Below are positions 41,379 through 50,977 of a stretch of 64,000 nucleotides of DNA, in pieces; position 1 is the first letter of the stretch; every line of letters begins with the position of its first letter. The stretch is from the NCBI RefSeq assembly GCF_904067045.1, contig NZ_CAJFDC010000007.1, positions 434,001 to 498,000 on the forward strand, given 5' to 3'. A program made the translations under genes and the position numbers. Source of the stretch: Pseudomonas sp. FEN (GTDB taxonomy: Bacteria; Pseudomonadota; Gammaproteobacteria; Pseudomonadales; Pseudomonadaceae). The notes beneath the pieces are model-generated. The model ran no database searches. It saw only the letters and a list, made by a program, of their open reading frames with translations, and was not told where the DNA came from.

Positions 41379-41834
41379 ATGCCCTATGTACCTGTAGCGC
41401 AACTCAATGATTATGTTGGCAAGGAACTGGGACGTTCCGAATGGCTGACCATCGACCAGGAGCGGATCAACCTGTTCGCCGAAGCCACCGGCGACTATCA
41501 GTTCATTCACGTCGACCCGGTCAAGGCCGCGCAAACCCCCTTCGGCAGTACCATTGCCCACGGTTTCCTGTCGTTGTCGCTGATTCCAAAACTGATGGAG
41601 GACATCTTCATCATGCCCGAAGGCTTGAAGATGGCCGTCAACTACGGCCTGGACAGCGTGCGCTTCATCCAGCCGGTAAAAGTCGACTCCCGCGTGCGCC
41701 TCAAGGTCGAACTGACCGAGGTCACCGAGAAGAAACCCGGCCAATGGCTGCTCAAGGCCACCGCCACGCTGGAAATCGAAGGCCAGGAAAAACCCGCCTA
41801 TATCGCCGAACCACTGTCACTCTGCTTCGTCTGA
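41379..41834 (+). CDS. MaoC-like (R)-specific enoyl-CoA hydratase
   Basis: A 151-residue hot-dog-fold protein. The catalytic Asp/His motif is FAEATGDYQFIHVDP with GSTIAHGFLSLSLIPKL, as in PhaJ and other MaoC hydratases, which hydrate trans-2-enoyl-CoA. The AAGGAG ribosome-binding site at 41366 has correct spacing for the ATG at 41379 but not for the GTG at 41373. No PHA gene is next to it, so the pathway is open. Confidence 0.88.
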   Translation: MPYVPVAQLNDYVGKELGRSEWLTIDQERINLFAEATGDYQFIHVDPVKAAQTPFGSTIAHGFLSLSLIPKLMEDIFIMPEGLKMAVNYGLDSVRFIQPVKVDSRVRLKVELTEVTEKKPGQWLLKATATLEIEGQEKPAYIAEPLSLCFV

Positions 41835-41936
41835 TCCGCCGTACCCACGAAACAGAGTGCACTCTGTTTCGTGCAGGACACTGGACACGCCATATTGCTA
41901 CGGCATACTCGGTCCCCTAATTATCCGGATCCCGTT

Positions 41937-43655
41937 ATGCGCCCACTCGCCCCCCTCGTTCTGACCCTGCTGCTCACCGCCTGCGGTGATGGCGAATCGC
42001 TATTGCCGCCGGACGCTCGGCTGCCGGACGGCGGTCGCTATCGCGGTGAAGTGGTCAATGGGTTGCTGCAGGGCGAGGGCCGTGTCGACTACCCGAGCGG
42101 CAGTTGGTATGCCGGCCAGTTCGACCATGGCCAGTGGCAAGGCGACGGCGAGTGGCATGGCAGCAATGGCGAGGTCTACAAGGGCCAGTTCCAGCAGGGC
42201 CTGTTCCACGGCCAGGGCACCCTGACCGTGCACGACAGCAGCTACACCGGCGGTTTCAAGCAGGGCCGGCGCGACGGCGAAGGCACGCTCAAGGAAGCGG
42301 GCATGACCTACCGCGGCGAATTCAAGGACGACCAGTACGCCGGCCTTGGCCATCTGGAGCTGGAAGACGGCAGCCAATACCAGGGTGAATTCGCCCACGG
42401 CAAGCCCAACGGCGAGGGTCAGCGCAGCGATGCCAACGGCAACCTGTTCACCGGCCACTTCGTCAATGGCCAACTGGAAGGGGTCGGCACCTTCAACAGC
42501 GCCGACGGCGACCAGTATGCCGGCGGTTTCAAGCATAACCAGTTGAATGGCAAGGGCCGCTACGAAAATGCCGATGGAGATGTCTGGATCGGCGAGTTCA
42601 AGGACGGAGCGCTCAATGGCAACGGCCAACTGATCGGCGTCGACGGCAGCCACTATCGCGGTGATTTCAGTGAGTGGCGCTTCAACGGCCAGGGCCAATT
42701 GACCCTGGCCGATGGCAGCCTCTATATCGGCGAGTTCGCCAGCGACACCTACAACGGCCGCGGCAGCCTGATCCTGGCCGACGGCAGCGTGCAAAGCGGT
42801 ACCTGGACCAACGGCCAGCGGGTCCGCGACGCCGACGGCAAGCTGCTGCCCGACCTGCTGGAGCTCGGCCTGCTGGCCCAGGGCCCGCTGCTGGAAAAAG
42901 CCCTGGCCGCCGTGCCGGCCTCGACGCCGGCGATTGAACTCTACAGCCTGGTGCTGGCCGGCGACGGCAAGCAAAGCGTGTTCCTGCGCGAGGCCGATTA
43001 CGTCAACCAGATGCTCGCCAGCCGCTTCGGCGCCCATGGCCAGATCAGCCTGGTGAACCATCGCGACCATCTGGGCGATCGCCCGATGGCGACCCGCGAG
43101 AACCTGCACCGCGCCGCCCAGACCCTGGCCGAACGCAGCGGGCCGGAAGACCTGATCTTTATCTACCTGACCAGCCACGGCACCCATGAACACGAACTGG
43201 TGCTGGACCAGCCGCGCCTGGAACTGGCCGACCTGCCGGCCGACGAACTGGCCTCGGCGCTGGCGCCGCTGAAAAATCGCGACAAGATCATCGTTATTTC
43301 GGCTTGTTACTCCGGCGGCTTCATCCCGGCGCTCAAGGATGAAAGAACCCTGATCATGACCGCCTCCCGCGCTGACCGGGTGTCCTTCGGCTGCTCCGAG
43401 GAAGCCGATTTCACCTATTTCGGCGACGCGCTGTTTGCCCAGGCACTGAACCAGTCCGACGACCTGCAGCAAGCTTTCGTCCTGGCCAAGGCGCATGTCG
43501 CCGAGCGCGAGCAGGCGGACAACTTCGAAGCCTCGGAACCGCAGATCTGGGCGCCCAAGGGTGTGCTGGCCCATTGGCAGGCGTTGCGTAAACAACAAGC
43601 CCGAAAAGCGTTGCAAAGCACTCAAGCAGACAGCAAGACAGCCAAGAACAACTAA
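41937..43655 (+). CDS. MORN-repeat lipoprotein with C13/caspase-like peptidase domain
   Basis: A 572-residue predicted lipoprotein (signal with lipobox LLTACGD). Residues about 34-300 are eleven to twelve MORN repeats (e.g. YQGEFAHGKPNGEGQ). Residues about 320-545 form a clan CD cysteine-peptidase domain with the catalytic-type His at about 414 (LTSHGTHEHE) and Cys at about 457 (VISACYSGGF), the legumain/caspase pattern, followed by TASRADRVSFGCS. The tail is basic and Gln-rich. It could sense or bind envelope components through MORN and cleave a partner after Asn or Asp, but target and activity are unknown. A reductase-like gene follows 27 bp downstream. Confidence 0.85.
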   Translation: MRPLAPLVLTLLLTACGDGESLLPPDARLPDGGRYRGEVVNGLLQGEGRVDYPSGSWYAGQFDHGQWQGDGEWHGSNGEVYKGQFQQGLFHGQGTLTVHDSSYTGGFKQGRRDGEGTLKEAGMTYRGEFKDDQYAGLGHLELEDGSQYQGEFAHGKPNGEGQRSDANGNLFTGHFVNGQLEGVGTFNSADGDQYAGGFKHNQLNGKGRYENADGDVWIGEFKDGALNGNGQLIGVDGSHYRGDFSEWRFNGQGQLTLADGSLYIGEFASDTYNGRGSLILADGSVQSGTWTNGQRVRDADGKLLPDLLELGLLAQGPLLEKALAAVPASTPAIELYSLVLAGDGKQSVFLREADYVNQMLASRFGAHGQISLVNHRDHLGDRPMATRENLHRAAQTLAERSGPEDLIFIYLTSHGTHEHELVLDQPRLELADLPADELASALAPLKNRDKIIVISACYSGGFIPALKDERTLIMTASRADRVSFGCSEEADFTYFGDALFAQALNQSDDLQQAFVLAKAHVAEREQADNFEASEPQIWAPKGVLAHWQALRKQQARKALQSTQADSKTAKNN

Positions 43656-43682
43656 GCTGATCTGTATCAAGGGAGGTATTTT

Positions 43683-44324
43683 ATGTACTTGACGCCTCAG
43701 CATATCCTGCTCGCTGGAGCCACCGGTCTGACCGGTGAACATCTACTCGACCGCCTGCTCAACGAGCCGACGGTCAGCCGTGTCCTGGCCCCCTCGCGCC
43801 GACCGCTGGCCAAGCATCCGCACCTGGAAAACCCGGTGGGCGACCCAGCGGTTTTCCTGCCGCAATTGAGTGGCCGTGTCGACCTGGCGATCTGCTGCCT
43901 GGGCACCACCATCAAGCTGGCCGGTTCCGAAGAAGCGTTCCGCGCCGTGGACCATGACATGGTCGTGGCCTTCGGCAAGCGCGCGCGGGAAATGGGCGCG
44001 CGGCATCTGATCGTGGTCAGTGCCATTGATGCCGATCCGAAATCCAAGGTGTTCTACAGCCGGGTCAAGGGCGAGATGGAACAGTCGCTGCGAGCGCAGA
44101 ACTGGCCACAGCTGACCATCGCCAGGCCTTCGTTGCTGCTGGGCGAACGGGCCGAGCCGCGCCTGGCGGAGCAGTTGGCGGCACCGTTGTCGAAGCTGAT
44201 CCCCGGGAAATACCGCGGCATCGAAGCCTGTCAGTTGGCGCGGGCACTGTGGCGGTTAGCGTTGGAAGAACAGGACGGGGTGCGGATTGTCGAGTCGGAT
44301 GAACTACGCCGACTGGGCAAATAA
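43683..44324 (+). CDS. NAD(P)-binding Rossmann oxidoreductase (NmrA/HTATIP2-like)
   Basis: A 213-residue short atypical SDR. Dinucleotide motif [15 protein letters not shown] at the N-terminus; [30 protein letters not shown] carries the active-site-like Ser/Tyr-x3-Lys (YSRVK); then [13 protein letters not shown]. This resembles HTATIP2/CC3-like proteins. Substrate unknown. It follows the MORN-C13 gene by 27 bp and is probably co-transcribed; whether they act together is not shown. Confidence 0.85.
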   Translation: MYLTPQHILLAGATGLTGEHLLDRLLNEPTVSRVLAPSRRPLAKHPHLENPVGDPAVFLPQLSGRVDLAICCLGTTIKLAGSEEAFRAVDHDMVVAFGKRAREMGARHLIVVSAIDADPKSKVFYSRVKGEMEQSLRAQNWPQLTIARPSLLLGERAEPRLAEQLAAPLSKLIPGKYRGIEACQLARALWRLALEEQDGVRIVESDELRRLGK

Positions 44325-44330
44325 ATAACT

Positions 44331-44461
44331 GTGGCGAGCGGGCTTGCCCGCGCTCGGCTGCGAAGCAGTCGTAAAACCTCTGACCGTGTTCCGCCTGAGA
44401 CTATGAGGCACCGACTTTTGGGGCCGCTTCGCGCCCCCACGCGGGCAAGCCCGCTCGCCAC
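44331..44461. repeat. REPIN, family 2
   Basis: Left arm GTGGCGAGCGGGCTTGCCCG followed by CTCGGCTGCGAAGCAGTCG; right arm GCCGCTTCGCGCCCCC then GCGGGCAAGCCCGCTCGCCAC. It separates the reductase from the convergent YceK-type lipoprotein. Confidence 0.9.
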
Positions 44462-44490
44462 AAGACTGCTCCCACGGGTTGGACTCCAGC

Positions 44491-44778
44491 CTACAACCCG
44501 CCCGTCGCCTGATACCCCACGCCCAATACCGTCAGCACCGCCAGCGGTAACAGCAGCGTATCCAGCAGCGCACTGGCCGGCAGATCCAGCCCCGGATAGC
44601 TCGGTGCCTCAGCACCGAACCGATCATTGGCACAACAACCACCCTGCAACGCATACAAATCCAGACGCGTCCCCGAATACACCACCGGCGCCCCGGCCTT
44701 GCCGGCATCCAGGGTCCGCGCCGTGGCGCAGCCGGCCAGTTGCAACGCCAGCAACAGGCCTATCAGCGGCTTACTCAT
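44491..44778 (-). CDS. YceK/YidQ family lipoprotein
   Basis: A 95-residue predicted lipoprotein, MSKPLIGLLLALQLAGCATA with lipobox LAGC. The mature part has YSGTRLDLYALQGGC and FPGLDLP-like YPGLDLPASALLDTLLLPLAVL, the DUF1375 pattern. Function unknown. The ATG at 44778 is preferred to the GTG at 44781. It lies 6 bp after ubiX on the same strand. Confidence 0.82.
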   Translation of the reverse strand: MSKPLIGLLLALQLAGCATARTLDAGKAGAPVVYSGTRLDLYALQGGCCANDRFGAEAPSYPGLDLPASALLDTLLLPLAVLTVLGVGYQATGGL

Positions 44779-44784
44779 CACTGC

Positions 44785-45402
44785 TCAAATGGTGTTCCCC
44801 CAGCGTGGCAGCATGTCCTGGGGGATATTCAACAGGTTGAGAATCCGCGCCACGACAAAATCCACCAGGTCATCGATGGTCTGTGGCTGGTGATAAAAGC
44901 CCGGCGACGCCGGCAGGATCGTCACGCCCATATTCGACAGCTTGAGCATGTGCTCCAGATGAATACTCGAATACGGCGCCTCGCGCGGCACCAGGATCAA
45001 CTGGCGCCGCTCCTTGAGAGTGACATCCGCCGCGCGCTCGATCAGGTTGTTGCAGGCGCCCGTGGCAATCGCCGACAAGGTCCCGGTGGAACACGGCACC
45101 ACCACCATCGCCGCTGGCGCGCCGGAGCCCGAAGCCACCGGCGACATCCAGTCTTCCTTGCCGTACACCCGAATCTGCCCGACCTGCGCACCGGTATACT
45201 CGGTGAGGAAGGCCTGCATCATCTGCGGCTTGGCCGGCAACGCGACGTCGGTCTCGGTGGCCATCACCAACTGCGCGGCCTTGGAGATCAGGAAGTGCAC
45301 CTCGCGGTCCTCGCGCACCAAACAGTCGAGCAGACGCAGGCCATAGGGCGCGCCGGAAGCGCCGGTCATCGCCAGGGTGATGCGCTCCGGTCCATTGTTC
45401 AT
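44785..45402 (-). CDS. ubiX: Flavin prenyltransferase UbiX
   Basis: A 205-residue enzyme making prenylated FMN for the UbiD decarboxylase in ubiquinone synthesis. Visible: [17 protein letters not shown] (FMN loop), [23 protein letters not shown] and [25 protein letters not shown]. Its ATG at 45402 overlaps the mpl stop (ATGA), so it is coupled to mpl. Confidence 0.95.
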   Translation of the reverse strand: MNNGPERITLAMTGASGAPYGLRLLDCLVREDREVHFLISKAAQLVMATETDVALPAKPQMMQAFLTEYTGAQVGQIRVYGKEDWMSPVASGSGAPAAMVVVPCSTGTLSAIATGACNNLIERAADVTLKERRQLILVPREAPYSSIHLEHMLKLSNMGVTILPASPGFYHQPQTIDDLVDFVVARILNLLNIPQDMLPRWGNTI

Positions 45403-46748
45403 TGCAGCGCCTCGGCCAGCTTGCCATGCAGGCCACCAAAGCCGCCGTTACTCATGATCACCACATGCGTCCCGGGTTGCGCCTGGCTTTTCACCCGCTC
45501 GATGATGCCCTCGAGGGAGTCGCTGACAATCGACGGCACCGAACACAGCGCCGCCGTGGCGCCCAGGTCCCAGCCAAGATTGGCCGGCGCATACCAGATC
45601 ACCTGATCGGCCTGGGCCACACTGTCCGGCAAGCCGTCGCGGTGGGCACCGAGCTTCATGGAGTTGGAGCGCGGCTCGATAATGGCGATCAGCGGTGCAT
45701 CGCCGATTTTCTTGCGCAGGCCATCGAGAGTGGTGGCAATCGCCGTCGGATGGTGGGCGAAGTCGTCGTAGATCGTGATGCCGTGGACTTCAGCGACTTT
45801 TTCCATCCGCCGCTTCACGCTTTTGAACGCACTGAGGGCGGCAATGCCCATGGCCGGCAGCACACCGACATGCCGCGCCGCGGCCAGGGTGGCCAGGGCA
45901 TTGGCAACGTTGTGCTGGCCGCTCAGGTCCCACTCGACCACGCCTTGGGCCACGCCTTCGAACAGCACTTCGAAACGCGAACCGTCTTCGCTGAGCAACT
46001 TGACCTGCCACTGACCACCGGCGCCGGTGGTCTGTACCGGAGTCCAGCAGCCCATTTCGATCACCCGCTGCAAGGCTGGCTCGGTGGTCGGATGAATCAC
46101 CAGGCCCTCGCTCGGGATGGTTCGTACCAGATGGTGGAATTGCCGCTCGATCGCCGCCAGATCCTGGAAAATATCCGCGTGATCGAACTCCAGGTTATTC
46201 AGGATCGCAGTGCGCGGGCGGTAATGGACGAACTTGGAGCGCTTGTCGAAAAAGGCGCTGTCGTACTCATCGGCTTCGATCACGAAGAACGGCGTCGTGC
46301 CCAGGCGCGCCGACACCGAGAAGTTCTGCGGCACGCCACCGATCAGAAAGCCCGGGCTCATGCCGGCGTGCTCCAGTACCCAGGCCAGCATGCTGCTGGT
46401 GGTGGTCTTGCCATGGGTGCCGGCCACGGCCAGGACCCAGCGACCTTGCAGCACATGGTCGGCCAGCCACTGTGGGCCGGACACATAGGGCAGGCCCTTG
46501 TTCAGCACGTATTCGACCGCCGGATTGCCCCGGGACATGGCATTGCCGATCACCACCAGGTCCGGTGCCGGATCCAGTTGCGCCGGATCGTAGCCCTGGG
46601 TCAGCTCGATGCCCTGGGCCTGGAGCTGGGTACTCATGGGCGGATAGACGTTGGCATCGGAACCGGTGACGTGATGGCCCAGCTCCTTGGCCAGTACGGC
46701 CATTGAACCCATGAACGTACCGCAGATACCCAGAATATGAATGTGCAT
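45399..46748 (-). CDS. mpl: UDP-MurNAc:L-Ala-gamma-D-Glu-meso-DAP ligase
   Basis: A 449-residue Mur-ligase-family recycling enzyme joining murein tripeptide to UDP-MurNAc. N-terminal [24 protein letters not shown] loop [17 protein letters not shown], and [20 protein letters not shown]-terminal [12 protein letters not shown]. With ldcA elsewhere in the window it belongs to muropeptide recycling. It is followed by ubiX with overlapping start and stop. Confidence 0.95.
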   Translation of the reverse strand: MHIHILGICGTFMGSMAVLAKELGHHVTGSDANVYPPMSTQLQAQGIELTQGYDPAQLDPAPDLVVIGNAMSRGNPAVEYVLNKGLPYVSGPQWLADHVLQGRWVLAVAGTHGKTTTSSMLAWVLEHAGMSPGFLIGGVPQNFSVSARLGTTPFFVIEADEYDSAFFDKRSKFVHYRPRTAILNNLEFDHADIFQDLAAIERQFHHLVRTIPSEGLVIHPTTEPALQRVIEMGCWTPVQTTGAGGQWQVKLLSEDGSRFEVLFEGVAQGVVEWDLSGQHNVANALATLAAARHVGVLPAMGIAALSAFKSVKRRMEKVAEVHGITIYDDFAHHPTAIATTLDGLRKKIGDAPLIAIIEPRSNSMKLGAHRDGLPDSVAQADQVIWYAPANLGWDLGATAALCSVPSIVSDSLEGIIERVKSQAQPGTHVVIMSNGGFGGLHGKLAEALQ

Positions 46749-46833
46749 AGTCGACCTCGTAAACGTGGTCGCAGGTTAGCCCAGGGCGTGGGAAATCGCA
46801 CCTGGTGTTTCATCTGGCGGACGACGCCCCCCC

Positions 46834-46940
46834 TTGTGTAGGGGCGAGCTTGCTCGCGATGGTCGTCAACGATAACGCGGGGTACCTGAAGCTCCGCAGT
46901 GCCTGGACATTCATCGCGAGCAAGCTCGCTCCGACACAAG
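46834..46940. repeat. REPIN, family 3
   Basis: Left arm CTTGTGTAGGGGCGAGCTTG with GCTCGCGATGG; right arm CATCGCGAGCAAGCTCGCTC ending CGACACAAG. It lies between mpl (start side) and the 3' end of eatR. Confidence 0.88.
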
Positions 46941-46954
46941 GGGGCAGCGACGGT

Positions 46955-48871
46955 CTAGCGGGCGATCCCGTGCTTGCGCAACTTGCGGTACAAGGTGTTG
47001 CGGCTCACCCCCAGTTGCTCGGCCGCATGGGTCATGTGCCAGCGCTGCTGCTCCAGGACATTGAGCAAGGCCAGGCGCTCGGCCTCTTCCAGCGGTGGCC
47101 CGGCCGATTCGTCGATCGCTACCGCGACCAAGCCCGGCCGCGCCTGTCGGATCGGTGCCGGCAGATCCTCAAGACCGACCTTGCCGTCCTCGCACAACGC
47201 CGCCAGCGTGCGCAGCACCGTACGCATCTGCCGCACATTGCCCGGCCAGTCGAACGCCAGCAGCGCCTGACGTGCGGCGGCGTCGATCAGCATGTTCTGC
47301 TCCCCGGTCTCCTCCGCCAGCAGGAAGTCCAGCAACTGCGACTTGTCGCTGCGCTCACGCAACGCCGGCAAGCCAACCTCCAGCCCATTGAGCCGGTAGT
47401 ACAAATCCTCGCGAAAACTGCCGGCGCCGACCCGCTCCAACAGATTGCGGTGCGTCGCGCTGATGATGCGTACATTGACCGCCTCCGGCTCGCCGCCGAT
47501 GGGCACCACCTGACGGTCCTCCAGCACCCGCAGCAAGCGGGTCTGCAAGGCCAACGGCATATCGCCGATCTCATCGAGAAACAGGGTGCCGCCATCGGCC
47601 TGCCGCAGCTTGCCGCGCATGCCTTCCTTGCGCGCGCCGGTAAAGCTGCCACCGCGATAACCGAACAGCTCGCTTTCGATCAGGCTCTCGGGAATCGCCG
47701 CGCAGTTGAGGGCGACAAAGGCTTTCTCGGCGCGCTGGCTGGCCTGGTGCACCGCCTTGGCGAAGGCTTCCTTGCCCGAGCCGGTTTCACCATTGATCAA
47801 CAACGGCACATCGCGCTCGAAAACCCGCAGCGCCCGACGGAAATCCGTCTGCAAGGCCGGATCGCCCAGGCAGATATTGGAAGGTTTGGCTCGTGCCATC
47901 GGTGCCGGCGTGGGTGCCAGGACCTTGGGCACGCTACGCGGCTGGCCGCGCAACACCGCGAACAGGGCCCGTCCGTCACGACTGCGCAGCGGCCAACTGG
48001 CGCTGGCCTGGGCACTGGCGCGGCCAAGCAGCTCATCCAGCGAGCAGTCGAAGAACGCCTCCACCGGCTGGCCCAGCAAACCGCTGCGCCCCTGTCCCAG
48101 CAGGTTCAGGGCACTCTGATTGACCGCGCTGATCCGCCCTTCGCCATCGAACGCCAGCAAGCCCTCGCTGAACAGCCCCACGGATTCGGCCTGCAAATGA
48201 AAGCGCAGCAGCCAGTGGCTGTCGTAATGCCGCAGGAAATAGCAGCTCTCGATCATCTTCGCCGAGAGGTTGACCAGCGCCATGGTGTGGAACTGACTCT
48301 GGCGCGAGACATCCGCGCGGGCCGACGATACGTCGAGCACCGCCATCAATTCGCCATGAGGATCGAAGACCGGACTGGCGGAACAGGTCAGGCCGGTGTG
48401 GCGACCGCGAAAATGTTCATCCTGATGGATGGTCAGGGACTGCCGCTCCACCAGGCAGGTGCCAATACCGTTGGTGCCTTCGCAGGCCTCGCTCCAGTCG
48501 GCGCCGAGCCAGAGACCGGCGCGCTCGAAGATCTTGCGTTCGGCCGGGGCGGTGACGCAGTTGAGGATCACCCCACGGGCGTCGGTGAGCAGCACCGCGT
48601 GCCCGGCACCGGAAAGTTGCTGGTGCAGGCTGGTCATTTCATTGCCGGCGATCTGCAGGACCTGGCGCAGACGTTCGCGGCTTTCCAGCAGGCGACCGTG
48701 TTCGAGCACGGTGGGGGCGATGCTCAGCGACGGGTCGAGGTGATAGTCCTCCAGGCAACGCAGCCAGGAGCGGGCGATGGACGGGTCACTGCCGGGACCG
48801 CCCGGGTGGGCCTTGCCCTGGGTCACGGTCAGCACCTGCTGGGCGTGGCGGCTCAGATGGTTGTTCTGCAT
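46955..48871 (-). CDS. eatR: Sigma-54-dependent activator EatR (ethanolamine regulator)
   Basis: A 638-residue enhancer-binding protein. GAF-like sensor domain (about 75-190), PAS-like region (about 225-300), AAA+ domain (about 325-555) with Walker [17 protein letters not shown], sigma-54 loop [14 protein letters not shown] (GSFTGA rather than GAFTGA) and Walker [15 protein letters not shown], then a Fis-type HTH ([20 protein letters not shown]). Divergent from the aldehyde dehydrogenase-eat-eutBC genes, as EatR is in P. aeruginosa, where it is required with RpoN for ethanolamine catabolism. The inducer is inferred from that orthology. Confidence 0.88.
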   Translation of the reverse strand: MQNNHLSRHAQQVLTVTQGKAHPGGPGSDPSIARSWLRCLEDYHLDPSLSIAPTVLEHGRLLESRERLRQVLQIAGNEMTSLHQQLSGAGHAVLLTDARGVILNCVTAPAERKIFERAGLWLGADWSEACEGTNGIGTCLVERQSLTIHQDEHFRGRHTGLTCSASPVFDPHGELMAVLDVSSARADVSRQSQFHTMALVNLSAKMIESCYFLRHYDSHWLLRFHLQAESVGLFSEGLLAFDGEGRISAVNQSALNLLGQGRSGLLGQPVEAFFDCSLDELLGRASAQASASWPLRSRDGRALFAVLRGQPRSVPKVLAPTPAPMARAKPSNICLGDPALQTDFRRALRVFERDVPLLINGETGSGKEAFAKAVHQASQRAEKAFVALNCAAIPESLIESELFGYRGGSFTGARKEGMRGKLRQADGGTLFLDEIGDMPLALQTRLLRVLEDRQVVPIGGEPEAVNVRIISATHRNLLERVGAGSFREDLYYRLNGLEVGLPALRERSDKSQLLDFLLAEETGEQNMLIDAAARQALLAFDWPGNVRQMRTVLRTLAALCEDGKVGLEDLPAPIRQARPGLVAVAIDESAGPPLEEAERLALLNVLEQQRWHMTHAAEQLGVSRNTLYRKLRKHGIAR

Positions 48872-49236
48872 TTCTTATTATTCTCCCTCCACTCCCGCAG
48901 GGTTCTCTGTGTGTTCAGGATCCCCTGCACGTTCGCCGGTTTCGCAGTGCGCTCAACATCCCGCGCGCGTTCCTCCAAGCAACCAGCATCCTCCAGCGCC
49001 GCGGGCAATGCAATCATCCCGCGACCGCCGAGTCACAGGTTGTGCCAAGCACGCTACAAACTGTCACCCGCGCCGTATCACTCCTGTGGCAACAGCCCCG
49101 CGTTCCGTCACCGCCCGCTTCGGGCAAAGGCTCTGGCGCCCGCACCGCGACGCACTGGCCCGACCTTTGCTCTACGCTTATCAAGCGCTCACCCGCGTAC
49201 TCCCTTATAAGCACAATAGCCAAGGAGACACCCAAC
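48872..49236. promoter_or_regulatory. Divergent regulatory region eatR / aldehyde dehydrogenase
   Basis: 365 bp without a gene. It contains the -24/-12 promoter at 49156-49171 for the dehydrogenase and two short inverted repeats upstream of it: CACA-GGT-TGTG (49034-49044) and CTGT-GGCA-ACAG (49084-49095). These are at 70-125 bp from the promoter, a usual distance for enhancer-binding-protein sites, so they are candidate EatR sites; this is inference. Confidence 0.5.
49156..49171 (+). promoter_or_regulatory. Sigma-54 (-24/-12) promoter of the aldehyde dehydrogenase gene
   Basis: TGGCCCG-ACCT-TTGCT matches the RpoN consensus TGGCACG-N4-TTGCW with one mismatch, and the invariant GG and GC are exactly 10 bp apart. 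It ends 65 bp before the start codon. Confidence 0.85.
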
Positions 49237-50757
49237 ATGCGTTATGCCCACCCTGGTACTGCCGGCGCCATCGTTACGTTCAAGGCCAAGTACGGCAACT
49301 ACATCAATGGCGAATTCGTCGCGCCCGTCGACGGCCAATACTTCACCAACACGTCTCCGGTCAATGGCAAGGCCATCGCCGAATTCCCCCGCTCCAACGC
49401 CAAGGATATCGACAAGGCCCTCGATGCCGCCCATGCCGCCGCCGATGCCTGGGGTACCACCTCGGCGCAGGCGCGCTCGCTGGTCCTGCTGAAAATCGCC
49501 GACCGCATCGAGCAGAACCTCGAACTGCTGGCCATCACCGAAACCTGGGACAACGGCAAGGCCGTGCGCGAAACCCTGAACGCCGACATCCCGCTGGCCG
49601 CCGATCACTTCCGCTACTTCGCCGGTTGCCTGCGTGCCCAGGAAGGCAGCGCCGCGGAAATCGATGGCAACACCGTGGCCTATCACATCCATGAACCGCT
49701 GGGCGTGGTCGGCCAGATCATCCCGTGGAACTTCCCGCTGCTGATGGCCGCCTGGAAACTCGCACCGGCCCTGGCCGCCGGCAACTGCGTGGTGCTCAAA
49801 CCGGCCGAGCAAACCCCGTTGGGCATCGCCGTGCTGATGGAACTGATCGGCGACCTGCTGCCGCCCGGCGTACTGAACGTGGTGCAAGGGTTCGGCAAAG
49901 AAGCCGGCGAAGCCCTGGCCACCAGCAAGCGCATCGCCAAGATCGCCTTTACCGGCTCCACCCCGGTCGGCTCGCACATCATGAAATGCGCCGCCGAAAA
50001 CATCATCCCGTCCACCGTGGAACTGGGCGGCAAGTCGCCGAACATCTTCTTCGAAGACATCATGCAGGCCGAACCGAGCTTTATCGAAAAGGCTGCCGAA
50101 GGCCTGGTACTGGCGTTCTTCAATCAGGGCGAGGTCTGCACCTGCCCATCCCGCGCCCTGGTGCAGGAATCGATCTACGACGAATTCATGCTGGCGGTGA
50201 TGAAGAAAGTCGAACAGATCAAACGCGGCGATCCGTTGGACACCGAGACCATGGTCGGCGCCCAGGCCTCCCAGCAGCAGTTCGACAAGATCCTGTCGTA
50301 CCTGGAAATCGCCAAGCAGGAAGGCGCGCAGCTGCTGACCGGCGGCCAGGTGCAGAAACTCGACGGTGATCTGGCCACCGGCTACTACATCCAGCCGACC
50401 CTGCTCAAGGGCAACAACAAGATGCGCGTGTTCCAGGAAGAAATCTTCGGCCCGGTGGTGAGCATCACCACCTTCAAGGACGAAGCCGAAGCCCTGGCGA
50501 TTGCCAACGACACCGAGTTCGGCTTGGGTGCGGGCCTGTGGACCCGTGATATCAACCGCGCCTACCGCATGGGCCGGGCGATCAAGGCCGGGCGCGTCTG
50601 GACCAACTGCTACCACCTGTACCCGGCGCATGCCGCGTTCGGTGGCTACAAGAAGTCCGGGGTGGGCCGCGAAACCCACAAGATGATGCTCGATCATTAC
50701 CAGCAGACCAAGAACCTGCTGGTGAGCTATGACATCAATCCGCTTGGGTTCTTCTAA
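49237..50757 (+). CDS. Aldehyde dehydrogenase of the ethanolamine module
   Basis: A 506-residue NAD-dependent aldehyde dehydrogenase. Motifs: [32 protein letters not shown], catalytic Glu in [13 protein letters not shown] and catalytic Cys in [13 protein letters not shown], plus EEIFGPVV. The close match is to ExaC/AcoD-type acetaldehyde dehydrogenases; the P. aeruginosa gene at this position is also known as hdhA. In this context it would oxidise the acetaldehyde released by EutBC to acetate. An AAGGAG ribosome-binding site precedes the ATG at 49237. It is under a sigma-54 promoter. Confidence 0.93.
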   Translation: MRYAHPGTAGAIVTFKAKYGNYINGEFVAPVDGQYFTNTSPVNGKAIAEFPRSNAKDIDKALDAAHAAADAWGTTSAQARSLVLLKIADRIEQNLELLAITETWDNGKAVRETLNADIPLAADHFRYFAGCLRAQEGSAAEIDGNTVAYHIHEPLGVVGQIIPWNFPLLMAAWKLAPALAAGNCVVLKPAEQTPLGIAVLMELIGDLLPPGVLNVVQGFGKEAGEALATSKRIAKIAFTGSTPVGSHIMKCAAENIIPSTVELGGKSPNIFFEDIMQAEPSFIEKAAEGLVLAFFNQGEVCTCPSRALVQESIYDEFMLAVMKKVEQIKRGDPLDTETMVGAQASQQQFDKILSYLEIAKQEGAQLLTGGQVQKLDGDLATGYYIQPTLLKGNNKMRVFQEEIFGPVVSITTFKDEAEALAIANDTEFGLGAGLWTRDINRAYRMGRAIKAGRVWTNCYHLYPAHAAFGGYKKSGVGRETHKMMLDHYQQTKNLLVSYDINPLGFF

Positions 50758-50771
50758 ACCCTGAGGCCGCT

Positions 50772-50853
50772 TTCGCGAGCAAGCTCTGCTCCCACAGTGT
50801 CCGAGTCGAATCCAACGACCGAAAACCTGTGGGAGCAGAGCTTGCCCGCGAAG
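50772..50853. repeat. REPIN, family 1
   Basis: Left arm TTCGCGAGCAAGCTCTGCTC, right arm GTGGGAGCAGAGCTTGCCCG followed by CGAAG; the arms differ from each other by G/C changes near the ends. It lies between the aldehyde dehydrogenase and the sigma-54 promoter of eat. Confidence 0.87.
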
Positions 50854-50891
50854 AGGCCCTGACTGACACCTCCAATAACGCCTGGCCGCTC

Positions 50892-50907
50892 TGGCACGGG
50901 CTTTGCG
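50892..50907 (+). promoter_or_regulatory. Sigma-54 (-24/-12) promoter of eat
   Basis: TGGCACG-GGCT-TTGCG matches the RpoN consensus fully in the -24 box, with GG and GC exactly 10 bp apart. It is 70 bp upstream of the eat start codon, so permease and lyase can be induced independently of read-through from the dehydrogenase gene. Confidence 0.9.
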
Positions 50908-50977
50908 TGCACGCTGTAACGAAAATCGATACCCGCAAGTCCAACACCCCAACAATAAAAAAGACAAGCGAGGACTT

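Noticed and set aside
46805..49210. 801-residue open frame antisense to eatR
   Set aside because: No recognisable domain; covers a REPIN and the regulator gene in the wrong strand.
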